Of a DNA stretch of 64,000 bases, positions 41,175 through 53,052 are shown piece by piece. The notes under the pieces were generated by a model. That model had not been told where the DNA came from, ran no database searches, and saw only the letters and a program-made list of their open reading frames with translations. Origin of the DNA: Plantago ovata (taxonomy: Eukaryota; Streptophyta; Magnoliopsida; Lamiales; Plantaginaceae); assembly GCA_028274465.1 (NCBI GenBank), contig CM051456.1:89266753-89330752 (forward strand). The letters run 5' to 3'. Made by a program: the position numbers and the translations under genes. Position 1 is the stretch's first letter. Each line of letters opens with the position of its first letter.

Positions 41175-42535
41175 ATGCCACCACGTGACAAGAAGAAAGC
41201 TGGCTCGTCTAAGAGCAAGAAGGGCAAGGGGGCAGCTTCAAGCTCCCAACCTTCCCATGAGTTATTTGAGTTGTCACTTGCTGCGATTGACGTCCGTTTG
41301 AGGCTCCAAGCAGAGCTTGCTCGAGGTGGACGATCGACCATTCCGGATCGAAGGATCGAAATTCCAGACGGCCATGCTAACGACCGGGTTACAAGGTGCT
41401 CTCTCGTTTGGCTAGGAAGAGGAATTGGGGTTGGTTTACTTCCAACCGATTCAAGGGGTATGATAAGAGCCTCCTCCATGAGTTTTATATTGGCTATACG
41501 GATCTTGAAGAGAATGAGGGGGTACTTGTTAGAGGCGTAATCGTGCCATGGACTTCAACCTCAATTTCTAATTTTATCCATTTGGGGGAACGGGAGTTCA
41601 CCGGAAGTAACCATTCCTATGTGTATTCGAGGGCTACTAGGGGGATTGGAAATGATATCACAGATGTGATTTGCAACAGGGAATATGTGTTTCCAGAAAC
41701 CGTGGCACAACCTGGACGGATCCATCAGAGTGACCTTAGTCTTGAGGCTAAGGTGGTTATGAAATTTTATATTTTCAACCTGATCCCTAGGATGAATGAC
41801 ACATGGATTCAGCCGAACTATGCTGAGCTCCTCTACTGCTTGTTGGGCAAGCATCGTATAGACATCGGACAGATCATGTATGAAGAATACGAGCGTCATT
41901 GGGAGAAGAAAAAGAAGCCCTTCATTTTTCCGAGTTTCATCACAGAATATTGCAAATATCACGGGGTTGAGGACATTGTTGAGGGGGATTCTGAGGTCGC
42001 TGCTCTTTCCCCTTCAACTATTGATATGCAACTGAATAGGTATCGTATGAAGAACCCCACGGCTGCTGCTGCTGATGTTGAAGCTTCCCTCCAACAGAGT
42101 GATTCTGATGATGATAATGATGATGAGGAGGATGAGGATGCTATGGATACTGATGATGGAGCTGGCCGAGTTCCTATTCCTGATATTCCTTCTGTTCGTA
42201 GGCCGCCACATGCAGCGCCTCGAGCACCACATGGGCCTAGAGGTATTGACTTCTCTGATTATCGGGCCTACCTCGATGACCGTTTCGGTAGAGTTGATGC
42301 TAGTGTTGCAGCCTTGACCACTTCGGTCCAAGGGTTGCAACATAATCTTGATGGACACATTGCCCAACGCAACCGCGATTGGGAAATAGCTGAGGAGCAT
42401 CGCCGGAATGAGAGAGAGATAATGTGGGAGCAGCAACAACTCATCCGTCAGCAACAGGAGGCTCTACAGCAGTCCAATGATCTCCTGTCTGACATGTGGA
42501 GGGACTATGATGGGGATTACGATCTCAATAATTAG
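41175..42535 (+). pseudogene. E2 third ORF: plant retroelement accessory protein
   Basis: It begins with a basic Lys/Ser-rich segment (MPPRDKKKAGSSKSKKGKG). A globular part (VPWTSTSISNFIHLGEREF and NDTWIQPNYAELLYCLLGKH) resembles the domain annotated as putative plant transposon protein in many plant retroelements. Then come an acidic run (SDDDNDDEEDEDAMDTDDG), a Pro/Arg-rich linker and a coiled-coil C-terminus rich in Gln and Arg (EREIMWEQQQLIRQQQEALQ). About one break. Its function is unknown. It stands where pol is missing. The E1 copy at 21209 is more decayed. Confidence 0.6.
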
Positions 42536-42836
42536 TCTTTTCACAAGTCCATTCTTGTATACTCAGCCGACCGAGGCCAAACCATTCGGTAACATCTAGT
42601 ATCACTTTTTATTTACCCATTCTCTTTTGCTAGGGACTAGCTTGAGTTTCATGAGGGGGATGGGATGTAAACCATGATGTTAAGTATTGTTTGGCTTTAT
42701 GATGTTGAGTATGGTATCTTGAAATTTGTTTGCATTAGCATTTGCACGTTTATTGCTTTCCTAGTAATTTAGTTGCATACACTACATACACTACATTCAT
42801 TCTAGCCTAGTCTTGCATGTTTTATGTGGAGTTTAT
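42536..42836 (+). other. E2 3' internal region, first part
   Basis: Non-coding sequence similar to E1 22040-22315, interrupted at TTTAT (42832-42836) by E3. It resumes at 51905. Confidence 0.7.
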
Positions 42837-44092
42837 TGATGAATGCGAGATTTGTCAGGTCCCGGTCCAGTCAAATAAATTTGTTATTTAGCCAAAGGCA
42901 ATCCACAACTACAACGAAAACCGTAGTGTAGCAGTAGAATGACTCGAGTGTCGTTCTCTCAGGACTATAACTAGCTTTATCAAATCTAATTTAGAATATA
43001 AAAACAGCAAACAGATAGCAATAGGGGGTTTTCTAGCAGATAATGGAGATTGGTGATAGTATGGTCCTTCTTAACATAATGGGTCGATAATCATGCATAA
43101 ATTCCTCGGTCTTGCATAGAGATCTTTGAATCAATCTAGTGTCCTCTTGCAAGTATTAAGCACTACGAAGATAATTTGGTCCGACTAGTCAATCACGATT
43201 GTCCTAATGTGTTCCGTAATTATTCAACACTACGAAGATAATTGGCCTGATGGTCGACTAGTGTCCAATTGTGCATAATAATCAATACAACATACGAGAA
43301 TTTTGGTTACAACTGATCAACGAAATAAAGCAATGACACGGAGTATAATGCGCGATATAGCCATTAGCATGATTATCTTCCCTCGCTAAGAATTCACATA
43401 CTACCACCAACGATAAGTTTAGCTACACATAATAGGCATGCAATCAACAGAAATCATAGAAGAAAACATATTGAAAGAATATAAAATAAGTAGAATAAAA
43501 CTGTAAGAAACAAAGTTACCGAAAGTTGCAATCTCCGGATAATTGCGGTCCTACGAGCTCCAAACTGCTATGAAAAAGTATCCCCTAAGCTACAGAACTC
43601 CCAGGACAGGCCCTGAGAAGTTCCTACCTAAAACTATAGAGAGAGGTGAGAAAGTAGGTCTGGAAAGATATGATTTTCGGAGAGAAAACTGAGCACTATA
43701 TATAGGCCCCGAATAAACTCTGGGGCGGTTCGCCCCCCGTCTTTTTCGTGGAATTCCGCGTTTTTCGACGCGGTTTTGAATTTCTTCACCTTTTCGGACT
43801 CGGTTTCTGACTTCTAGTGGCCTTCTAACCTCCAGATTCGACCCCTAGACTCCAAATCCTATCCGGAAACCTTCAGATACTCCAAATAGGCTTCTGGAAC
43901 ACCAATTCCTTGTCAACTTCAATATAATTGCTCAGAAATCTCCGAATTTCAACCAAAACCTGTAAAATAAAATCTAAAGGGAAACGTGACACTATTCTAA
44001 TAAAATGTACTAAAATATAGCTAAATTAACATAGAGGATAGCTAAAATAGGTGAAAAAGACTCGAATGGAAGTGTAAAATACACATTCATCA
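42837..44092 (-). repeat. E3 3' LTR
   Basis: 1256 bp. On the minus strand it starts TGATGAATGTGTATTTTACA and ends CTCGCATTCATCA. A polypurine tract (GTTTGGGGAGTT) precedes it. Strong similarity to the E1 LTR. Confidence 0.85.
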
Positions 44093-45241
44093 AACTCCCC
44101 AAACCGAACCTTTGCTTGTCCTCAAGCAACTAAGCTAGACTCTAATACAAAAAACATGCAAGACACATAATGGAGTTTCATGCCAAATAAAATGAACTAA
44201 TCTACTGAATCTATCAAATAACATATGAACAAAAACCATATGAATCAAAGCATGAATATAGGTCGAAGAATACCTCGATTGACTTATACACATCCACATA
44301 AGCACTTATGTCAAGACAAGATAGTCTCTCGTAACATTCTCTACCTGGACCTAGTCAGTGACGACGTAATGATGCATGCTAAGATACGAATGGTTGCCCC
44401 GTGCCTATGAAACTGAGGACTTACTGTTGTTCCACCATGTTAAGACTTTCTTTTTTTTCGATTTTTTTAGCCAGTAGTAGCATACCAAAAGAGAAGCAAA
44501 ATGACTCACACGACTTCCCCAAACCTATTCAGAATAGGTTTGGAGTACAAAATTCACGGAAAAGGAAAAATAAACTCACGATACGAAAATGAAAAACAGA
44601 AACAAGTCTAATGATGGTGTAACCCCCTCCCCAAACCTATCCGGAAGAATAGGTTATAAACAAAGGATCACACAACCTCACACTACCGCCTTCATAGGCA
44701 TTTAGCAATCTCAAAGCATGGTGAAGACTTGTTGCCTCTTAGGTACATAAATACTCGGGAAACAACCATAAGACCCTAACATGCATCATCCTATTATAAA
44801 GGCCTTCGTGAACCGCAGTAGAGAAAACACCACTAAGTGATGTCGAGACTACCAAGCTCAACTAAGTGCAATACATAAATGAGACAAGCCAAGCGAGAAA
44901 AACCTCAAACAAATTCATAGAGATGAAGCATACGATTAATGTCATAGCTAGTTGATCTACCCAATATAAAAGTTCAAAAAATTCGGCAAAGAACTCCATA
45001 TAAAACATGCAAGACTATCCTAGGAAAGCAGTAAACGTGCAAATGCAAAAAATTTCACGAGTTTTTCATAAGCAAGATAAGTATAAGATAAGTATAGAGA
45101 TAACCAGCGATAACCTCCTCCCCAAACCTAAACGTCGTCTCTCGTCCCGAACACCGAAAGTGGATCCAAGGTGAGAGCTAATGCTTGTATAAGTTACCTA
45201 TAATACTCAATCAAACTCGTGAGTAAACAAAACAAAACACA
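44093..45241 (-). other. E3 3' non-coding region
   Basis: On the minus strand this has the same landmarks as E1 22300-23590, including two stem motifs of the AACCTATTC/GAATAGGTT type (about 44522-44541 and 44635-44656), but the purine tract is much shorter. No envelope-like ORF is present. Confidence 0.65.
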
Positions 45242-48200
45242 CTAACCTTCAGTGGAGGCGGTAAGTGTAAGCTCAAGGTGATCAACCTCCCTTTGATCAC
45301 TAGATATCTCGAAGTACGGCTTCACTCGTTGGCCATTCACCTTGAAGGTATTGCCCGTCTTTGGATCGAAGAGTTTAACAGCTCCATGGGGAGCAACTTC
45401 GATAATTTCGTACGGTCCATCCCAACGAGTACGGAGCTTTCCAGGAAATAGTCGAAGGCGAGAATTAAATACCAAAGCTTTTTGTCCAGGAATTAATTCC
45501 TTACGTACTATACCTCGATCATGATACTTCTTAGTACGTTCCTTGTAAATCTTGGCATTTTCATAAGCACCTAGTCGTAATTCATCAAGCTCATCTAGTT
45601 GCAACAATCGTTCCTCGCCAGCCTTTCCCATATCTAGGTTGAGTGCTTTAATGGCCCAATATGCCTTGTGCTCTAGTTCTACGGGAAGATGACATGCTTT
45701 CCCATACACAAGTCTGTACGGAGTGGTCCCGATCACCGTCTTGTAGCTAGTTCTGTATGCCCAAAGTGCATCATTCAATTTTCCTGCCCAATCCTTCTTA
45801 CTAGGCTTCACTACTCGCTCCAGGATCTTCTTGATTTGACGGTTGCTGACTTCGACTTGCCCCGATGTCTGTGGGTGATAAGGTGTAGCGACACTATGGT
45901 GGACACTGTATCTCTTAAGAAGTGAGGCAAACGTTCTATTGACAAAGTGCGACCCTCCATCACTGATGATTGTCCTAGGGCACCCAAATCTCGAAAATAT
46001 TACTTCCTTCAAGAACTTCATAACCACTGCGCCGTCATTTGTTTTTGTAGGAATTGCCTCTACCCATTTAGTCACATAATCCACTGCAACAAGAATGTAC
46101 TCATAGCCTCCACTGTTTGGAAACGGTCCCATAAAATGAATGCCCCATACATCGAAAGGTTCTACCACTAGATTCCCTTGAAGGGGCATTTCATCTTTCT
46201 TGCCGATACCACCTCCTCGTTGACATGGGTCACAATTCTTCACAAAACTTCGAGCATCTTTGTATATTGTTGGCCAGAAAAATCCTGCCTGCAGTACCTT
46301 GCGCGCTGTCTTCAATCCAGTGTAGTGTCCCCCACAGTTAAGCTCATGGCAATGGCTCAGTACACTTTGTTGCTCTTCTTGTGGCACGCATCTCCTTAGA
46401 ATCCCATCAGCTCCTTCCTTGAATAGATGCGGATCATCCCATATGTAAGTCCTGCATTGCTTGGCAAGAGCTCTCTTGTCTGAAGCTGAAAAGTTAGTGG
46501 GGCAAATATTCATAGCCAAATAGTTTACAATATCCGCATACCATGGCTCCTCATTAGCCTTCATTAGATGCTCATCGGGGAGATCCTCATTAATGGGTAT
46601 CGGATCAACAAGGATATTAGGTATTCTAGATAAATGATCTGCTACTAAATTCTCCCTACCAGCTCTATCTACTATGGTCAAATCAAAGTCTTGCAGCAAA
46701 AGGACCCAACGGATTAATCTAGGCTTAGAATCTTGCTTAGCTATCAAATGTCTCAAAGCAACATGATCAGTATGGACGTTCACAGGATGTCCAATTAAAT
46801 AAGACCTAAACTTTTGTAAAGCAAAGACAACAGCTAAAAATTCCTTTTCAGTTGTTGTATAATGAACCTGCACGGAGTCTAGAGTCTTACTAACATAATA
46901 AATCACACGATACTGCTTATCAACTTTTTGGCACAAAACAACCCCCATAGCAAAATTCGAAGCATCACACATAATTTCGAAAGGGAGATTCCAGTCAGGC
47001 GGCACAACAATGGGGGCTGAAACAAGCTTTTCCTTAAGGGTATTAAAAGCAACTAGGCATTCATTAGAGAAATGGAAAACCACATCTTTAGCAAGCAAGC
47101 TACTTAAAGGTTTAGCAATTTTCGAAAAATCTTTAATAAACCTCCTATGAAAACCTACATGGCCAAGAAAAGATTGCAGTTCTTTCACGCAAGTAGGCGG
47201 GGGAAGTTTTTCAATGATTTCTATTTTAGCCTTGTCTACCTCAATACCTCTTTTGGAAACTACATGTCCTAGAACAATGCCTTCTCTAACCATATAATGA
47301 CTCTTCTCCCAGCTTAAGGTCAAGTTGCATTCAATGCACCTTTTCAAAACTAGATCTAATCTTTGCAAGCATTCATCAAATGAATCACCAAAAAGGGAAA
47401 AATCATCCATAAAAACTTCAACAAATTTGGTTACCATGTCAGAGAAAACAGAAAGCATGCACCTTTGAAAAGTGGCGGGAGCATTGCATAGTCCAAATGG
47501 CATCCTCCTATAGGCAAATGTTCCGAATGGGCAAGTGAATGTCGTTTTCTCCTGATCCTCCGGTGCAATCGGAATCTGGTAGAAATCTGATAAACCATCA
47601 AGAAAACAATAGAACTTCCGCCCCGCAAGGCGGTTTAGCATGTCATCTATAAATGGTAAAGGGAAGTGGTCTTTTTTGGTGGCGGTATTTAATCTTCTGT
47701 AGTCAATGCACATCCGCCATCCAGTGGTCTTCCTAACTGGTACCAATTCTCCCTTCTCATTCTCTTCCACCGTGACTCCTGATTTCTTAGGAACTACATG
47801 TACCGGGCTCACCCATCGACTATCTGGAATGGGGTAAATCATATCAGCATCTAGCAACTTGATCACTTCCTTTTTTACCACCTCTTGCATTGCTGGATTT
47901 ATCCTCCGCTGAGGTTGCCTAACAGGTTTGGCATCTTGCTCTAGAGTGATGTTGTGCACGCATCTTGTAGGGCTAATTCCTTTGATATCGCTGATCCCCC
48001 ATCCTATAGCTGCGGAATTTTCCTTCAATACCTCAATCAGCTTACTTTCTTCATTGTCGGAGAGATGTGAGGAGACAATCACAGGCTTTTTATGATTTTC
48101 TCCCAAGTACACATACTTGAGGTGCGCAGGAAGCGGTTTCAATTCTAAGCTAGGTTCTTCAGGAAACCCACTTTCTTCTTCTTCTTCATCTAAAGGTTCA

Positions 48201-48754
48201 AGTACCTCTTCTCCTGCGGGAATTTCTGGGGTGCTATCAATTATTTCGACTAGTTCTCTTGCCTCTTCGGTCATGTAGCACGTCTCAGCTTGCATTGTTA
48301 GTGCTTCCTCAAGTGGTTCCCGATTGCCATGGCTATGATGAAATTCGGGAATTACAGTTTCGTAGCAATCGACAAATTTTAACTCTTCCGCAACTTCCTT
48401 ATCTCTGATGCTACATCCTACCAACTCAATCTTTTCGCCCATTACCTCCATGGTTACCTTCTTGCCCTTAAGTTCAAGGCATGTGTTGGTAGCTGCCATG
48501 AATGGTCTCCCAAGTAGTACTACGTGCTCGCGGATATGGCTCTTTCCCTCGTCTGCGGACTTCATTACTACAAAATCAGCTGGGATTATCAATTTGTCTA
48601 CTTTCACAAGGATGTCTTCTATTATCCCGATTGGCCTCTTCACACTTTGGTCTGCCATTTGGACCACCATATCAGTTGGTGTCAGTTCTCCGAGTTCCAG
48701 AGCCTTGTATACCGAATACGGCATTAAGTTAATGCTAGCTCCTAAGTCAAGCAT
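45242..48754 (-). CDS. pol: E3 pol: protease, reverse transcriptase, RNase H, integrase
   Basis: A 1170-residue open frame. The protease is at the start ([24 protein letters not shown]). Reverse transcriptase (about residues 320-520) shows [40 protein letters not shown] and [13 protein letters not shown]. RNase H (about 590-720) shows [24 protein letters not shown] and [11 protein letters not shown]. Integrase (about 790-1060) shows [46 protein letters not shown] and [16 protein letters not shown]-terminal [17 protein letters not shown] segment follows. The domain order (RT-RH-INT) and details are those of Athila in the gypsy superfamily. Confidence 0.93.
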   Translation of the reverse strand: MLDLGASINLMPYSVYKALELGELTPTDMVVQMADQSVKRPIGIIEDILVKVDKLIIPADFVVMKSADEGKSHIREHVVLLGRPFMAATNTCLELKGKKVTMEVMGEKIELVGCSIRDKEVAEELKFVDCYETVIPEFHHSHGNREPLEEALTMQAETCYMTEEARELVEIIDSTPEIPAGEEVLEPLDEEEEESGFPEEPSLELKPLPAHLKYVYLGENHKKPVIVSSHLSDNEESKLIEVLKENSAAIGWGISDIKGISPTRCVHNITLEQDAKPVRQPQRRINPAMQEVVKKEVIKLLDADMIYPIPDSRWVSPVHVVPKKSGVTVEENEKGELVPVRKTTGWRMCIDYRRLNTATKKDHFPLPFIDDMLNRLAGRKFYCFLDGLSDFYQIPIAPEDQEKTTFTCPFGTFAYRRMPFGLCNAPATFQRCMLSVFSDMVTKFVEVFMDDFSLFGDSFDECLQRLDLVLKRCIECNLTLSWEKSHYMVREGIVLGHVVSKRGIEVDKAKIEIIEKLPPPTCVKELQSFLGHVGFHRRFIKDFSKIAKPLSSLLAKDVVFHFSNECLVAFNTLKEKLVSAPIVVPPDWNLPFEIMCDASNFAMGVVLCQKVDKQYRVIYYVSKTLDSVQVHYTTTEKEFLAVVFALQKFRSYLIGHPVNVHTDHVALRHLIAKQDSKPRLIRWVLLLQDFDLTIVDRAGRENLVADHLSRIPNILVDPIPINEDLPDEHLMKANEEPWYADIVNYLAMNICPTNFSASDKRALAKQCRTYIWDDPHLFKEGADGILRRCVPQEEQQSVLSHCHELNCGGHYTGLKTARKVLQAGFFWPTIYKDARSFVKNCDPCQRGGGIGKKDEMPLQGNLVVEPFDVWGIHFMGPFPNSGGYEYILVAVDYVTKWVEAIPTKTNDGAVVMKFLKEVIFSRFGCPRTIISDGGSHFVNRTFASLLKRYSVHHSVATPYHPQTSGQVEVSNRQIKKILERVVKPSKKDWAGKLNDALWAYRTSYKTVIGTTPYRLVYGKACHLPVELEHKAYWAIKALNLDMGKAGEERLLQLDELDELRLGAYENAKIYKERTKKYHDRGIVRKELIPGQKALVFNSRLRLFPGKLRTRWDGPYEIIEVAPHGAVKLFDPKTGNTFKVNGQRVKPYFEISSDQREVDHLELTLTASTEG

Positions 48755-48817
48755 TGCCTGCGTAGTTCGTCCATTCCCTAAGGCGATGTCGATGATGAAG
48801 CTGCCAGGATCCTTTTT

Positions 48818-50374
48818 CTACATGGGCAATCCGGCAAGCAAGTTGACTGTTTCAACCCCATTCACTTCCCTCCCTGAAGTAATCCTTTTGTTCTTGATCT
48901 CACGAAAGAATTTCGTATAAGCTGGAATGTTCTGGATTAACTCTAAGAGAGGTACATTGACTTCCTCTTTTGACAGGCGTTGGAATAAGGGTGAATCTTG
49001 AATATCCTTCTTGGCTGGTTTGATCCGACTCGGGTATGGCACATGTGGCTTTGGAGGCACATATGGATTGGAAGATTTGTGAAGTTCTCCTGGTATACTA
49101 GTTCCAACTTCGACTTCGTCATCATCTATGTCTATTACATATGGTCTTGGTTCATCATTCCTTTCTCGAACTTCTTGAGGTTCTTTGGAACTTCCTCCAT
49201 CCTCTTGTTCTGTGCTTGGCCCTGTATTATCGATCTCAGTAGGTTCCACCCGCTTAGGACGTATGAAGTTGGGAATTTTGGTCATCTTGCCTCCTCGGAG
49301 CAGTAGATTCACCTCTTCGCACTCATTCTCCTCAGTAGCAACAGCTAGAGATTGCTCGGGATCAGCTTCAGATGTCTCATCGGTAAGACTCGGACTGTTT
49401 AGTTCCCTGGAGTTGGGGGGTGATTCGCTCCTCACCTCGGGTGGTTTGCTCACTACTTCCTGTGGGGTATCCTCGACTTCTTTACCGCACCTTCCACAAT
49501 TCAGTAAGCTAAGTTCTTTGATAAGTTGCTCAGTTACTTCGATCGCTTCAAAAGCCTTCTCGATGCGAAGATTGTTCTCAGCTTGCCCTGCGTGTGCTAC
49601 CTCGAAGACACTCTTAGTGGCCTTAATCCCTGCGTAAAACGCAAGTTCCTCCTCCTCACTGATGTCCTCGTCCTCAGAATAGCCTTCGTATGATCCGTCA
49701 GATTCATCTTGATTTGAGTATATGTTGGCGACTTCATTCGGCATTATCTTCTCGGATTGTGCGGATCCATTGGCGTACGTTTGAAAGACCTTCACTGCCT
49801 CTTCAACTGTACATTCTTCTAAACCTCCACATATCCCATCTATTTGAAGTCTGACTTCATCACGTAGTCCTCCAACAAAAAACCAAATTAGCTCCCCATC
49901 GTCGAAACGGTGGTGGGGGCACTCGCGTTTATACAGCTCAAATCGTTCATAGGTGTCACAAAACCGCTCGTACTCTCCTTGCTTGAAGTATTCGATCCGA
50001 TTCCGAAGTGCCATCGTCTCATGGTAAGGCATGAAACGTGCCAATAACTCCTCTACTACTTGGCTCCAGGTCTTCAGTGATCCTGGTGCTAACCTTGCTA
50101 TCCATATCCTCGGTTCATATCCCAAAGCAAAAGGAAACAACTTCCTGCATAATTGATCCTCGGTGAACCCCTTTGCTGGAACCTTTGCTACTTCATCTTC
50201 ATAGGACCTGATGAAGCTTATTGGATTCATATCCTCTCCTTCTTCGAACCTTGGTATCCTTCTCACTATGGTGCTTGTTACCTCGTACCCCGATAACTCT
50301 TCTTCCAAGTATATTGCTGACCCCCTCCTGACTTGCGAGAACGTCGGTGTCAAGCGGGCTTTTAAGGTCGTCAT
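48818..50374 (-). CDS. gag: E3 gag
   Basis: 518 codons from ATG 50374, about 230 bases after the primer site. The gag core (FIRSYEDEVAKVPAKGFTED, ARLAPGSLKTWSQVVEELLA, CPHHRFDDGELIWFFVGGL) is followed by a Glu-rich region and a long low-complexity C-terminus (NSPSLTDETSEADPEQ, then RPKRVEPTEIDNTGPSTEQE). It belongs to the same gag superfamily as E1 and E2 but is clearly a different lineage. Pol follows closely downstream. Confidence 0.85.
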   Translation of the reverse strand: MTTLKARLTPTFSQVRRGSAIYLEEELSGYEVTSTIVRRIPRFEEGEDMNPISFIRSYEDEVAKVPAKGFTEDQLCRKLFPFALGYEPRIWIARLAPGSLKTWSQVVEELLARFMPYHETMALRNRIEYFKQGEYERFCDTYERFELYKRECPHHRFDDGELIWFFVGGLRDEVRLQIDGICGGLEECTVEEAVKVFQTYANGSAQSEKIMPNEVANIYSNQDESDGSYEGYSEDEDISEEEELAFYAGIKATKSVFEVAHAGQAENNLRIEKAFEAIEVTEQLIKELSLLNCGRCGKEVEDTPQEVVSKPPEVRSESPPNSRELNSPSLTDETSEADPEQSLAVATEENECEEVNLLLRGGKMTKIPNFIRPKRVEPTEIDNTGPSTEQEDGGSSKEPQEVRERNDEPRPYVIDIDDDEVEVGTSIPGELHKSSNPYVPPKPHVPYPSRIKPAKKDIQDSPLFQRLSKEEVNVPLLELIQNIPAYTKFFREIKNKRITSGREVNGVETVNLLAGLPM

Positions 50375-50606
50375 ACCTGGAAATTTGTATCAGGAGTAAC
50401 TCAAAACTAAAAATTAGCCTCGTTAGAAAATTCGAAAATCAAGAAAATTTCTAGATATCGAATACTACTAAAGCTAGGAAAGGTGAATTAGAAATAGACT
50501 AGGAAAACAGTATCAGAGAGAGATTAAAAAGAAAAACTAAAACTAATAGAATTAGGAATTGAAAGCTGTAAATATAAACAAATTAAACAGAAAAAAGGAG
50601 TATAGT

Positions 50607-50624
50607 TCCCCGGCAGCGGCGCCA
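50607..50624 (-). other. E3 primer binding site (tRNA-Asp type)
   Basis: TGGCGCCGCTGCCGGGGA on the minus strand, three bases after the 5' LTR, one difference from the tRNA-Asp complement. Confidence 0.85.
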
Positions 50625-50627
50625 ATT

Positions 50628-51904
50628 TGATGAACGCGAGATTTGTCAGGTCCCGGTTCAGTCAAATAAATTTGTTATTTAGCCAAAGGCAATCCACAAC
50701 TACAACGAAAACCGTAGTGTAGCAGTAGAATGACTCGATTGTCGTTCTCTCAGGACTATAACTAGCTTTATCAAATCTAATTTAGAATATAAAAACAGCA
50801 AACAGATAGCAATAGGAGGTTTTCTAGCAGATAATGGAGATTGGTGATAGTATGGTCCTTCTTAACATAATGGGTCGATAATCATGCATAAATTCCTCGG
50901 TCTTCCATAGAGATCTTTGAATCAATCTAGTGTCCTGTTGCAAGTATTAAGCACTACGAAGATAATTTGGTCTCACTAGTCAATCACGATTGTCCTAATG
51001 TGTTCCGTAATTATTCAACACTACGAAGATAATTGGTCTGATGGTCGACTAGTGTCCAATTGTGCATAATAATCAATACAACATACGAGAATTTTGGTTA
51101 CAACTGATCAACGAAATAAAGCAATGACACGGAGTATAATGCGCGATATAGCCATTAGCATGATTATCTTCCCTAGCTAAGAATTCACATACTACCACCA
51201 ACGATAAGTTTAGCTACTCATAATAGGCATGCAATCAACATAAATCATAGAAGAAAACATGTTGAAAGAATATAAAATAAGTAGAATAAAACTGTAAGAT
51301 ACAAAGTTACCGAAGGTTGTCAATCTCCGGATGATTGCGGTCCTACGAGCTCCAAACTGCTATGAAAAAGTATCCCCTAAGCTACAGAACTCCCAGGACA
51401 GGCCCCGGGAAGTTCCTACCTAAAACTATAGAGAGAGGTGAGAAAGTAGGTCTGGAAAGATATGATTTTCGGAGAGAAAACTGAGCACTATATATAGGCC
51501 CCGAATACACTATAGGGCGGTTCGCCGCAAGCTGGGGCGGTTCGCTCCCCGTCTTTTTCGCGGAATTCTGCGTTTTTCGACGCGGTTTTGGATTTCTTCA
51601 CCTTTTCGGACTCGGTTTCTGACTTCTAGTGGCCTTCTAACCTCCAGATTCGACCCCTAGACTCCAAATCCTATCCGGAAACCTTCAGATACTCCAAATA
51701 GGCTTCTGGAACACCAATTCCTTGTCAACTTCAATATAATTGCTTAGAAATCTCCGAATTTCAACCAAAACCTGTAAAATAAAATCTAAAGGGAAACGTG
51801 ACACTATTCTAATAAAATGTACTAAAATATAGCTAAATTAACATAGAGGATAGCTAAAATAGGTGAAAAAGACTCGAATGAAAGTGTAAAATACACATTC
51901 ATCA
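50628..51904 (-). repeat. E3 5' LTR
   Basis: 1277 bp with the same ends as the 3' LTR. Two GGGGCGGTTCGCCCC-like units near 51513-51545 lie just upstream (minus strand) of TATATATAG. Confidence 0.85.
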
Positions 51905-53052
51905 TTTATTGCCAAATTTTTTTAAGTTTTTTATTGGGTAAATTAACTAGTTATGACCTTTGACCATGCATTTCATCTCTATGAATATGTTTGAGGTTTT
52001 TCTCGCTTGGCTTGTCACATTTATATATGCACTTAGTTAAGCTTGGTAGTCTCGACATCACTTAGTGGTGTTTTCTCTACTGCGGTTCACGAAGGCCTTT
52101 ATAATAGGATGATGCATGTTAGAGTCTTGTTTGTTTTCCCGTGTAATTATGTACCTAAGAGGCAACAAGTCTTCACCTTTCTTTGAGATTGCTAAATGTC
52201 TAGGAAGGAGGTAGTGTGAGATTGTGTGATCCTTTGTTTGCAACCTATTCTTTCGAATAGGTTTGGGGAGGTCGTTTGTGAGTCATTGTAATTTCTTTTT
52301 CGTTGTGCTACTGCTGGCTATTTTTGAAAAAAAAGAGAAAAAAAATCAAAACAAAAAGATAAAAAATTTCAGGAAAAAGAAAAAAAATCTGGAAAAGAAA
52401 AAAAAAGAAAAAAAGAGACCCCAAAAAAGCAAAAAAGGGTCCAAAGAAAGCCAAAAAGCAGTTTAGCAAAGTGTTTGTCTCGTTTTTTAATTCTTGTAAT
52501 GTTCGTAATCGAGTTGTAATTTTTTGTCTTTTGATTGTTTGAGTGTCATCTGTTCTAGACCACCCTCGTCCTGCCATTCAGGAAGTGGTGATTAGTTTAT
52601 GACTTTGCTTGAGAGATGGGTAGAATAGGGGAGTGTGAACTTTTAGGGAACCCTCCTTCGTTTGATGAGAGCCAGTATTGGTTCGACCTCTTTGAGGAAA
52701 AGTCTTAACTTGGTGAACAACAGTAAGTCCTCAGTTTCATAGGCACGAGACAACCATTCGTATTTTAACATGTTTCATTACGTCGTCACTGACTAGGTCA
52801 AGGTAGAGAATGTTACGAGAGACTATCTTGTTTAACATAGTGCATATGTGAATGTGTATGAGTCAATCGAGGCATTCTTAAACCAATATCCATGTTATGA
52901 TTTGTATGGTCTTTGTTCATAAGTTTTTGATAGATTCAATAGATTAGTTCATTTCATTTGGCATGAGACTCCATTTTGTGTGTTGCATTGGTTTTTTGCA
53001 TTAGAGTCTAGCTAGTTGCTTGAGGACAAGCAAAGGTTCGATTTGGGGAGTT
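51905..53052 (+). other. E2 3' internal region, second part
   Basis: Resumes E2 after E3. It holds one hairpin of the AACCTATTC/GAATAGGTT type (52242-52263) followed by TTTGGGGAGG, a purine tract (52325-52450), and the polypurine tract GATTTGGGGAGTT before the 3' LTR. Confidence 0.7.

Larger units (their letters stand above)
42837..51904 (-). mobile_element. E3: Athila-type gypsy LTR element with gag and pol, near whole
   Basis: 9.07 kb on the minus strand. LTRs lie at 50628-51904 (5') and 42837-44092 (3'), with TTTAT on both sides (42832-42836, 51905-51909). It holds a tRNA-Asp-type primer site, gag (48818-50374), pol (45242-48754) and a 3' non-coding region with hairpins. The two LTRs differ by roughly 2% by eye, so it is young and younger than E2, in which it lies. 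Its LTR and 3' region are of the E1 type while its gag differs. It is the only element of this group here with replication enzymes. It looks close to whole. Confidence 0.9.

Noticed and set aside
48408-48920. 170-codon plus-strand ORF opposite pol
   Set aside because: A mirror of the E3 pol/gag reading frames; no recognisable protein.
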